Shown here piece by piece: positions 16,179-24,900 of a stretch of DNA of 64,000 nt. A program made the position numbers and the translations under genes. This DNA is from Solwaraspora sp. WMMA2056. GTDB taxonomy: Bacteria; Actinomycetota; Actinomycetes; Mycobacteriales; Micromonosporaceae. The stretch is from NCBI RefSeq assembly GCF_030345095.1, contig NZ_CP128360.1, positions 3,410,001 to 3,474,000 of the forward strand, written 5' to 3'. Every line of letters begins with the position of its first letter. Within the stretch, counting starts at the first letter, position 1. Under the pieces are notes generated by a model, which searched no databases, was not told the DNA's origin, and worked only from the letters and a program-made list of their open reading frames with translations.

Positions 16179-16307
16179 ATGGAGATCTGCGCGTTGACCA
16201 GCGCCACGGTGCTCGGCTACCTGGCCGGGCTGTTCTCGTTCCGGGTCAAGAGCCGCTGGTGCCCGAAATGCGGCGAACTGACCACCACGCCGCCGCCGAG
16301 CATCTGA
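16179..16307 (+). CDS. 42-residue membrane/zinc-ribbon peptide
   Basis: ATG 16179 to TGA 16305-16307. The peptide has one hydrophobic helix (ATVLGYLAGLFSF), then basic RVKSRW and a WCPKCGEL C-x2-C knuckle, ending in a Thr/Pro tail. The order membrane helix, basic residues, metal-knuckle on the cytoplasmic side is a recognisable design for small actinobacterial membrane peptides. The leader contains purine-rich direct repeats (agaagacgacggaagacgac). It is below most gene-finder size limits; the motif argues for a real gene. Confidence 0.55.
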   Translation: MEICALTSATVLGYLAGLFSFRVKSRWCPKCGELTTTPPPSI

Positions 16308-16369
16308 GCCCCGCGGTCGGCACCGGTCATGCTGGTCGGGTGGCACAACGACAGGACAGGGGAGAAGCG

Positions 16370-16906
16370 GTGGGCGAGCCGGCGACCGCGTTCCACCGGT
16401 CGTTCTGGCGCACCCTCGGCTGGATCGTCGCCGGGCTGGCGCTGATCGCGGCCTGCCTGATGATGGCGGTCAGCGGCCTCGACGGACTGCCGCATCCGCT
16501 CGCCGTGGCGTACCTGCTGCTCGGTGCCCTCGGCCTGGCCCTGTTCTCGGCCGGTGTGCTGCGCCTGGTCTGGCAGCTTTTCCAACGTCGGCCCATCGTG
16601 CTGATCGGCCCCTGGGGTGTGCTGGACCGTCGGCTGTCGCCCCGGACCATCCCGTGGCTGTCGGTCGCGTCGGTCCGGGTCACCGGCGTGGGCCGGCAAC
16701 GGTTCCTGACCCTCGACCTGTTCCCCGGTGCGGAACGTGCGGCCCTGTCGAGCCGCTCGGCGCGAATCCTGCTGCGCGTCAACCGGCGGACCGGCTACCC
16801 CGGGGTGCACATCGGCACGGTCGGCCTGCGGTGCCGGGTCGAGGACCTGGCCGAGGCGGTGCTGCGACACCGCAATGACGTGGCACCGGGCGGGCCGCCG
16901 CGCTAA
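16370..16906 (+). CDS. Two-TM membrane protein, STM3941-like
   Basis: About 178 residues from GTG 16370, with ggggag 4-5 bases upstream; an in-frame GTG at 16340 is an alternative. Two membrane helices (TLGWIVAGLALIAACLMMAV and LAVAYLLLGALGLALFSAGV) are followed by a cytoplasmic PH-like beta domain: RRPIVLIGPWGVLDRRLS, TIPWLSVASVRVTGVG, RRTGYPGVHI. This matches the small STM3941-type family of inner-membrane proteins of unknown function. Its stop lies 10 bases before the GNAT start, suggesting co-transcription. Confidence 0.75.
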   Translation: MGEPATAFHRSFWRTLGWIVAGLALIAACLMMAVSGLDGLPHPLAVAYLLLGALGLALFSAGVLRLVWQLFQRRPIVLIGPWGVLDRRLSPRTIPWLSVASVRVTGVGRQRFLTLDLFPGAERAALSSRSARILLRVNRRTGYPGVHIGTVGLRCRVEDLAEAVLRHRNDVAPGGPPR

Positions 16907-16916
16907 CCTGCCCGGC

Positions 16917-17474
16917 GTGCCCGAGCTGATCGCACCCACCGCTGAGCTGTACGCGTCGTGGCTCGCCGCCCGCGAGGAGTGGGGCCCCGGCACCCATCAG
17001 GACGGCAGTGGGCTGCGGCCGGCCGACGACGTCGACGCGGCCGCCGGGTTCGCCACCTGGGTCGACCGGCTGCGCCGTCAGGGCGACGAGTCGCTGCCCG
17101 CCGAAGAAGGACGGGTGCACGCCACCCATTGGTGGATCGTCGAGCAGGACAGCTACCTCGGGGCGATCTCGCTGCGGCACCGGCTCAACGACTTCCTGCT
17201 GCGCGCGGGTGGGCACATCGGCTATGGCGTACGGCCGTCGGCCCGGGGCCGAGGGGTCGCGACCTGGGCGCTCGGCGCGGTGCTGCCGCTGGCCGCCGCC
17301 CGCGGCCTGGACCGGGTCCTGATCACCTGCGCTGACGGCAACGCCGCGTCGGCCCGGGTCATCGAACGCCACGGCGGCGTGCTGGAGGACGTACGGGACA
17401 CCGAGCTCGGCCGTACCCGCCGCTACTGGATCACCCTGTCCGACCAGCCGGCAGCGTCGGGGCCGGTCCGGTGA
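16917..17474 (+). CDS. GNAT-family N-acetyltransferase
   Basis: About 185 residues from GTG 16917. Motifs: LGAISLRHRLNDFLL strands, then GHIGYGVRPSARGRGVATWA, which contains the R/Q-x-x-G-x-G/A acetyl-CoA pyrophosphate loop as RGRGVA, then LITCADGNAASARVIERHGG, the standard motif B. This is the RimJ/RimL-like or generic DUF-GNAT layout. Substrate cannot be predicted. The 3' end overlaps the following endonuclease V remnant by 4 bases (GTGA), implying an operon. Confidence 0.88.
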   Translation: MPELIAPTAELYASWLAAREEWGPGTHQDGSGLRPADDVDAAAGFATWVDRLRRQGDESLPAEEGRVHATHWWIVEQDSYLGAISLRHRLNDFLLRAGGHIGYGVRPSARGRGVATWALGAVLPLAAARGLDRVLITCADGNAASARVIERHGGVLEDVRDTELGRTRRYWITLSDQPAASGPVR

Positions 17475-17749
17475 CGACGCCGGGGACACCGCGTACCGAG
17501 CAGGAAGCGATCGAGATCCAGCGGGAGCTGGCCCGCCGGGTCCGGGTCGACCAGCCGATGCCCGTACCGCCGAGGTTCGTCGCCGGTGTCGACGTGTCGG
17601 CCGGGCATCTCATCGACCTCGACCAGGCGGCGGCGATCACCCTGTGTCTGACGCCCAGTTTCCGACTGCCGGAGACCACCCGGCGGGCCGACCGGGCCAG
17701 CCGGGAAGCCCTGCGGGGGCAGCGCGGCGACCTTTTCCGTAGCCGCTGA
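17471..17749 (+). pseudogene. nfi: Endonuclease V remnant with in-frame internal deletion
   Basis: The 92-residue frame starts with the typical endonuclease V N-terminus (TEQEAIEIQRELARRV, then PRFVAGVDVSA) and jumps directly to the family's C-terminal segment (GHLIDLDQAAAITLCLTPSF, RLPETTRRADRASRE). Full-length enzymes are about 220 residues, so roughly 130 central residues are missing, including the central metal-binding and wedge regions. The frame is intact across the junction near 17599-17605. Endonuclease V cleaves DNA beside deoxyinosine; this product keeps only the first conserved aspartate (GVD) and cannot be active. It overlaps the GNAT stop by 4 bases. Treated as a decayed gene. 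Confidence 0.8.
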
Positions 17750-17773
17750 AACCAGGTGTCACCGTCGCACGTC
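17748..17773 (+). promoter_or_regulatory. ECF-type promoter-like element, relic copy
   Basis: gaaacc at 17748-17753 and cgtc at 17770-17773 are separated by 16 bases, the form of ECF sigma -35/-10 elements. The same element with the same spacing is at 60976-61001 before the ECF sigma operon. Here no intact plus-strand gene follows. Confidence 0.5.
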
Positions 17774-17945
17774 AAGGGGTACGTCGGTCGGAACAGGAAC
17801 ATCGACCAAACCCCGACGGCGGGCGGGGACATTCCTCGCGGGCCGGGGCCATCGACGACCGGATGAGGGTGGACGACGTACGCGACAGCCGATGGATCGC
17901 GTTCCTGGGATCACCGCGCTGGTGGTGGCGGTGACAGCGTAGGGC
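17774..17945 (+). pseudogene. Relic leader and gene head, paralogous to the lipoprotein upstream of the ECF sigma gene
   Basis: After the promoter-like element, the sequence tracks the 61002-61165 region: tacgtcggtcg (17780-17790), gaccggatgagggt before the start position, then gatggatcgcgttcctggga, resembling the start of the lipoprotein gene at 61106. The frame runs into TGA after about 16 codons, and the region overlaps the 3' end of the converging glycosyltransferase gene (17911). It is a truncated duplicate of the sigma operon head. Confidence 0.5.
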
Positions 17946-18849
17946 CCGGAACGCGGCCCAGCATCGCGTCCGGGGTGCCGGTGCGTGTCCGGAAGTCGAT
18001 GCCCGCGTACTCCTGGTAGGCAGCCATGCTGCGGACCGGACCCGAACCGAACCCTCCGACCATCGGGTAGCGCAGCAGGGTCGCCACCCGCCGGCGGCCG
18101 GCCCGGTCCCACGCGTACCAGTGGTCGTCGCCCGGCCCGCCGTGATCCATCCAGTGCCGTACCCGGTCGGGGCGGACGTAGTAGTGCCACGCCAGCACCT
18201 CGACCGGGTGGAACAGGTCATATCCCCAGGTGAAGGCCCGGGTGGCGAGGTTGATCTCCTCGCCCTGGCAGTAGATGTGCCGGTCGTACGGGACGTCGCG
18301 GACGAGTGTACCCGCAGCGAAGAGGAACCCGGCCGCCACGAACCGTGCCCGGATCGGGGTCGTCGCCTCCCGCCAGCCGGGAATGCGGAAGTGACCGAAG
18401 CGTGGTAGACCGTCGTCGGTCCACCCGGTCAGGAAGATGAGTGTCGGTTCGCCGGCTCCGACGAACTCCAGGTTCGGGTCGTACGCTGGTGGATAGCAGG
18501 ACAGGATCGGCTTGGCCGCCCCGGTTCGCTCGGCCATCGCGACCAGCCGGGTGTCCCAACCGGGTGCGAAGCGGGTGTGGCTGTCCACTTGCAGATACCA
18601 GTCGGAGTCGACGTAGCTGCGCTGGATCTCGGCCCGCGCCCAGCACACGCCCCGGCTGTGTCGGGCGTCGAACTCGAGCACGGTCACCCGGGGATCGGCG
18701 CGCAACGGCGACACGTCCTCGTCGCCGAGGTGCTGCCAGTTCACGACGACGCGTAGCTCGTCCGGGCGGTCGGCCTTCGCGAGGCAGTCCAGCACCGTCG
18801 GCACAAGCTCCGGGTCGCGGTACGCGGCGACCGATACGAAGATGCTCAC
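17911..18849 (-). CDS. GlcNAc-transferase-like glycosyltransferase (PF11397-type)
   Basis: About 312 residues from GTG 18849, preceded by ttggag. MSIFVSVAAYRDPELVPTVL is the classical start of GlcNAc-type (Skp1 hydroxyproline GlcNAc-transferase-related) family-2-like transferases. HSRGVCWARAEIQRSY and WYLQVDSHTRFAPGWD follow, with D89-S-H91 as the DxD-like nucleotide-sugar/metal site. GFLFAAGTLVRDVPYD and CQGEEINLATRAFTWGYDLF complete the catalytic half. No membrane segment or signal peptide, so it acts in the cytoplasm. It lies 86 bases downstream of the giant RHS gene on the same strand, in the usual immunity-gene slot, though a strong palindrome separates them. Modification of the Ser/Thr-rich RHS protein is an inference. 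Confidence 0.8.
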   Translation of the reverse strand: MSIFVSVAAYRDPELVPTVLDCLAKADRPDELRVVVNWQHLGDEDVSPLRADPRVTVLEFDARHSRGVCWARAEIQRSYVDSDWYLQVDSHTRFAPGWDTRLVAMAERTGAAKPILSCYPPAYDPNLEFVGAGEPTLIFLTGWTDDGLPRFGHFRIPGWREATTPIRARFVAAGFLFAAGTLVRDVPYDRHIYCQGEEINLATRAFTWGYDLFHPVEVLAWHYYVRPDRVRHWMDHGGPGDDHWYAWDRAGRRRVATLLRYPMVGGFGSGPVRSMAAYQEYAGIDFRTRTGTPDAMLGRVPGPTLSPPPPAR

Positions 18850-18894
18850 CGGGCGACTCCAACCAGGTTTGTCGCGACAGGTCTCGGGGGTGGA

Positions 18895-18928
18895 CCTGCC
18901 CCGCCCACCCATGGGTGGGCGGGGCAGG
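18895..18928 (-). terminator. Perfect 34-bp palindrome behind the giant RHS gene
   Basis: Two 17-base arms starting cctgccccgcccaccca form a perfect, loopless palindrome. It begins 8 bases after the RHS stop codon and ends about 45 bases before the glycosyltransferase GTG. In RNA it would form a very stable GC-rich hairpin, although no T-tract follows. It may terminate or attenuate transcription between the two genes. Confidence 0.7.
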
Positions 18929-18935
18929 CGGGGAA

Positions 18936-21900
18936 TCAGCGGACCGCTGACGCGGCCGTCCGCGACTCGGGCAGGTAACGAGCCGTCGTCGGGTCGTAGT
19001 ACCGCAGACCGTCGTACTGCAGACCGGTCTCGACGTCCAGGTACCGGCCGCCGAGCCGTACCGGCGTGCCAGGGCGGTCGCCCGACCGGCTGCCGTCGGT
19101 GCCGACCAGCTCCGGCGGGGCGTCCGCGCCGCCGGTGACCACCGCGTGCACCGTGCCGTCGGTCAGCTGTGCGACCGGGTACGCCAGCGTCGGGTGGTAC
19201 TCCCACGCCGTCGTGGTCACCTGGCCGGTGCCGTCCCGGTGGTGCTGCTCGACCAGTAGGTCACCGGACCACACGAACCCCGTCTCCTCCAGCACGGTGC
19301 CGTCTCCGTCCAGGCGCTGCTTGGCGATCCGCCGGCCGAACGCGTCGTACCGGTACCGCCAGTGGTTCCCGTCGGGAGTGGTGACCGTGGTCAGCCGGTC
19401 CAGGTGGTCCCAGGTGAGCCGCCAGTCGCCGTCGGCTCCCGACCGGATGCTGGGCCGACCGGCGTCGTCCAGCGTGTACCGGACCTCGGCCGGAGCGTCG
19501 CCGTCGCCGTCGCGGGTCTCGTCGGCTGCGGCCTCGTCGTCCGCCGGCGGTTCGACCGACAGACCCGCGTCCCAGGACCGGCTCACCTCACGCCCGCCGT
19601 CGTAGACGAACCTGAGCCGTTGCCCACCGGCCGCCAGCAGCAGGGGCCGGCCGGACTCGTCGTACGACCACTGCGTCACCGCCCCGGACGGTCGGGTCCG
19701 CACGGTCACCACACCGGCCTGCTCGTCGTAGACGCTGGACACCGTGTGCCCGTTGACCGTCTCGGCGATGACCCGGCCGAGCGCGTCACGCTCCAGTCGG
19801 ATCTTCGAGTCGGCGTCGTCGGCTGCGACGATCCGGCCGGCCGGATCGTAGGTCAGCCGGGTCACTGACTCTCCGGTTCGCTGCTCGATCACCCGGCCGA
19901 GCAGATCGTACGTGTAGTGGGTGACCTCACCGATTGCGTTGGTGTGTTCGACCAGCTGACCGGCCGCGTCCCACGCGTACCGCTGGGTGCGACCGTCGAA
20001 GTCGGTTTCCTCGACAAGCCGGCCGTTCGGGTCGTACGAGTACCGCCAGGTCCGGCCCTGCGGGTCGGTGATGGTGGTCAGCCGCAGTTCGGTGTCGTAC
20101 GCGTACTCGGTGCGGTTGTCGTCGTCGTCGACACGTGCCGTCACCAGGTCGAACGCGCCGTACTCGTAGTAGGTGCGTCGGCCGTCCCGGGCGACCGCTT
20201 CGACCAGGTTGCCTTCGGCGTCGTAGCCGAACTCCTCGACGCTACCGTCCGGGTGTGCCCGCCAGGCCAGTTCACCCTCCAAGGTCCAGCCGAGTCGCGT
20301 GATGCCCTGACCGGTGCGGACTCCGATGGTTCGGCCCAGTTCGTCGTAGCGGTAGTGGGTTTCGCCCTCGCCGGTGGTGATCGACGTGACCTGACGTACC
20401 GCGTTGCGTACGACGACCGACGGACCGACCTGGACGGCCGTGCCCTGGCCGTCGTCGGTCGGCCGGTCGAACCGCACCACTTCGCCGCTGGCGTCGACCT
20501 CCGCGAGCACCCGGCCATCGATGTCGAACTCCCGGGTGATCGTGGACCCGTCGAAGTCCGTCCTGGCTATTTCCCGGCCGTGTTCGTCGTAGCTGGTCGT
20601 GGAGCGGCTGCCATCGGGGCGGACGACAGCGGTCTGCCGTCCCTCGGTGTCGTACTCGTAGCGGGTCGTCCGGCCCAGCGGGTCGGTCCGGGTCAGCAGC
20701 CGGTACGCGTGGTCCCACTCGCTACGGGTCGTCGCGCCCAGCCCGTCGATTTCCGCGACCACCTGCAGGCGGTCGTTGAGCTCGTAGGTGTGCATCGCGC
20801 CGAGCGAGTCGGTGACGACGGTCCGGCCGTCGGAGTACTCGAACCGGTAGCGCAGGTAGCCGTTCTTGCCGTCGGTGTCGACGCAGCGGCCAGCGTCGTC
20901 GTAGGTGTAGGTGTACCACTCACCGTTGCGGTCCTCCCAGCGCACCACCCGGCCGTCGGCGTACTCGAAGCGCTCGGGGTCGCCCGAGGAGTTGATCACC
21001 TCGGTCAGTTGACGGTCCTGGTCGTATCCGTACCTGGTCGCCTCCACCAGCAGCCCGTCATGGTCCGGCAGTCGCAGCGCCGTCACCAGCCCCTCGGACG
21101 ACGAGATCTCGATCGTGGCGCCGGCCGACGAATGAAGCTCGGTGACCGTGCCGTCGTCGTCACGGGCGATCGACCACCGGAGACCGCCGTCGGTGATGTC
21201 GCTGACCAGCGATTCTCCGTGGACCGCCGGGGCGAACAGCGACACCCGGTCGGACACCGGGTCGGTGAGCAACCAGCCCCCGCCCACGAGCCGACGCAGC
21301 GGCCATGCCCGCCCGATCGTCGGCAGCGCCGTCTCACCCTCACCGACCAGCGGATAGCTCAGGATGGATCCGTCGGACGCCAGGTAGCGCACCTGCTCAC
21401 CGTCGATGATGACCCGCTGGTCGAGGGGCGAGGCCCAGCTCGGGCCGAACGACCGTCCCCAGCGGTAGTCGGAGCGGTACGTGCGCACCAGCGGCAGACC
21501 CGGCACCTCGGCATCGGTCGCGGTGAGAATCATGCGGCCGGTGGTGACGTCGATCGGGTCGCCCTCGCAGTCGGTCTCCTCGGTGCTCTTCGCTGTGTAG
21601 TACGGCGAATTGTCACCGAACGACGGTCCCGCGTAGGCGCCACCGTAATACGAGTCGCTGCTCGACGAAGTAGTCCAGGTTGCGTTTGGATGTGTAGCTG
21701 CTGGCAATCTATGGTCATATGTTACGTCACCCTCTTTGTACCTCGTTCCGAAGTTTGCTAGTTGCGAGTTGCTATCTTGTGGTTGATCTTGTTGGGTGTA
21801 GCCCTGTTGGGTGTAGTCCTGTTGGGTGTACCCCTCTTCTTGAATGGCGGCGTACGATGAGGTGGATTTTCCTCGGCTCGAATGATATCCAGGGCTACCG

Positions 21901-24900
21901 GATCCCGAGCGCGAGCTTCGAGAGGAAGAGTTGGAGTCCTTGCTCGACCTCCTACGTGACCACGAGTGGCGCTTCGGTGATGTTGCCATCGAATCCTGGC
22001 GCTGAGGGTGAGCAGGTTGCGAGAAGGTGTAATCCTCGGAAAATGCTTCCCAGTTTTCGATAATAGAACGATTAGGAAAATAGCCAAGAGGTTTACTCAA
22101 GTCCGAAGCATCGGCCCATGTCCCGGTATTCTGTCGCGTTGGGGGGACGTAGATGCTTCCATCTGAGTCGAGGCGTGCCCGCGACATCCCCGCGGTGATG
22201 TCGCCGACAGACGTGTCGTTGATGGACGACTCCTCGTCTTGATGCGCGACCTGAAGTTCCATCAGCTTTCTCTTCAGGTCGCGTGTCTCTGGGGATTTTC
22301 CGAACGTCGTATGGAAGTGAGTTAAGTGTGCAATCAAGGATTCAGCATTTTGATCCGCTCCGAGGATCGACTCCCTTCGCTGGTTGGCGTCAGTGCCCTC
22401 AAACAATTGGGACAGCATGTATATGTAATCGCTGCCTCGTCGTTCATTTGGGGTTACGTTGGGGATTGTGAATTGCAATCCTTTCCGGTTGTTCTCTGCC
22501 TCTCGATATGTAAATTGCTGATACAGGTCGTTCTGTTGCGCATCGAAGGATTGAGTGGTCTTTCCCTTGTAAAGCTTGGGGACAGCTTCGTATTCGCTTC
22601 TGTTGCTTATGAGATACTCGTGGCTTTTTGCTATCGTGCCTTTGCTTACGAATTCCCAGGCAACGATGCGCAAACCATCGATCCGACCCTGCTTGACAAG
22701 TTCGAATAGCGCCTCAAACTCCACGTCGTGCAATACGCTCGGGACCATGACGGCTCGAAAGACATGAGCGTCGATTACCCCTCCGGAGACATCGACGAGT
22801 TTGTGTGAAAATGCTTCCCACATGCGCCCCAATATCGGTGGGTAGTCGGTGTATCCGGAAGTGCCGAACATGAGATTGTCAAAGATGATCCCACCGGGGG
22901 TGGATTCGAGGATTCGCTGACCCGCACTCTTGGTGATGCGCTCGGCCACCGCGGGTCCAAGCTTGCCCCATAGTGCAAGATTTGATTTAAGTCGCCCAAC
23001 TTCCTTCTTGAGTTTCTTCTCGAAATCTCGATCGCCTTGGTGCTTCACCCACCAATCCGAATTGACGGAAAAAGCATAACTGTTCGCCAACTCTTCGGCG
23101 AAGCGTTTGGCTCTGTCGTAGGCCGAGCCAAAGCGCTTTTCCGATGCTGCCGAGATCTGCTGCGAAGAATAGCCGTCATCCTGCAGGGACAGTTCGTAAT
23201 TGACCTGTTCCTCGAAGGCTGCGAGACGCCTTTGTAGGCGCCTGTTTTTTTGGAGTCTATTGTACGCAGCCAGGCGGGCCCGGACTTCGTCCCAGTCTTT
23301 CTGGGCTTTCCCGACTCTGGAGTTGGGATTGATGTCTGGTGGCGGTTCGCGTCGCAAGTCCAAATATGTCGAGCTGCTTGGTGAATTCGAGTAGCTCGTG
23401 GGCGAATCAACCACTTGATCGGTGGGGTCCTCGGCTGGGAGTAGGCTGGAGCCAGGTATTCCCATCAGTTCGTTATTCGATGGAGGGCGCCCATGTCTCG
23501 GATGATGGCTGGGTTCGCTGTGCGAATGGCGCTTTCTCCGGTGCGACCCGCCGTCCCGGCTGGAGCTGTCCGATTCACGTGAGCTCCGTCGACTGCTGCC
23601 GCTGCTGCTGCCGCTGCTCTTGTTCTTGCCCACGCCGCAGCCGGTCAGGCCGAGCGGGTCGGCGATGGTGAGGGGGTCGTCGACGTACGCGGTCGGGTTG
23701 GGTCCGCCGGCCAGGCCGAGAGGATCCGGGCTCAGATAGCGGGCCGTCGCCGGATCGTAGTAGCGGAACCGGTTGTAGTGCAGTCCGGTCTCGACATCGT
23801 GGTACTGGCCGGGGAACCGTAGCGGGGTGCCCGCCGGGTCACCGCCACGGCCCCACAGGTCACCGCGCGACCACCAGCGCAGCTGACCGCCGGACTCGAC
23901 CAGATGGGTCGGTGTCCCGATCAGGTCGGTGACGACGGTGTCCACCCCCTGGTCGCCGCCGGTCTGGGTCACCGGTGCCGAGCCGTCGGGCCAGTAGTCC
24001 CACGAGATGGTGTCGGCACCGTCGGTCTGCTCGACCATCAGGTCGCCCGCCCAGGCGAAGTACACCTCCTCGGCGACCGAACCGTCACCGGCGAGGCGCT
24101 GCTTCGCGACCCGCCGACCGAAACCGTCGTACCGGTAGTGCCACTGGTCCCCGCCCGGCGTGACGACCCGCACGAGCCGGTCCTCCGCGTCCCATACGAA
24201 CCGCGAGGTGCCCCCGGCGTCGGTCCGGGCAATCAACCGGCCGCTGTCGTCGTAGTCGAACCGCGCGTCGTCCGACCGCAGGAGCATGCTGCCGTCGAAC
24301 TCCCAGCGCCCGTCGCCCACGCCGGCGAGGCCACCGGCCACGTCGTAGTGATAGCGCTCCCGCGCCCCGCCGGCGGCGGTGACCGTGCGGATCCGTCCGA
24401 CCTCGTCGGCCTCGAACGAAAGGTCGTCGCCGAGGGTGTCGGTGATGCCGACCACCCGGTCGTTGCCGTCGTAGTCGAACCCGCGTACGGCGACGTCGGC
24501 GATGTGCTGCGCCGACAGCCGGCCTGCGGCGTCGTACGTCTGACGGAGCGCGACCACCTCGTCGACGGTCCGGCTGATCTCCCGGCCCGCGGCGTCGTGG
24601 CCGAAGCGCACCACGTGCCCGCCGGTGACAAGCATGACCGGCAGGCCATCCGCGTCCAGGGTCCACCGGCTGGCCCGACCCGACGGCGTGGTCCGGGCCA
24701 CCACCTCGTCGCCTTCGTAACTGGTGCGGACGGTACGGCCGTTGATGCTCTCCGCCACCACCCGACCCTGGTCGTCCCGCTCGAACCGCACCACCGCGTC
24801 CGGGCTGGTCACCTCGGCGAGATAACCGTCCGCGTCGTACTCCAACCGGGTGACCAGGTCGCCGACGCGGCGCTCGACCACCCGGCCGAGCAGGTCGTAG

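Noticed and set aside
15551-16369. Long upstream extension of the two-TM protein frame
   Set aside because: Arg/Pro-rich translation overlapping the real GPP34 gene; the ribosome-binding site supports the start at 16370.
19917-21761. 614-codon plus-strand frame opposite RHS block 2
   Set aside because: Shadow of the minus-strand RHS repeats; no recognisable motif.
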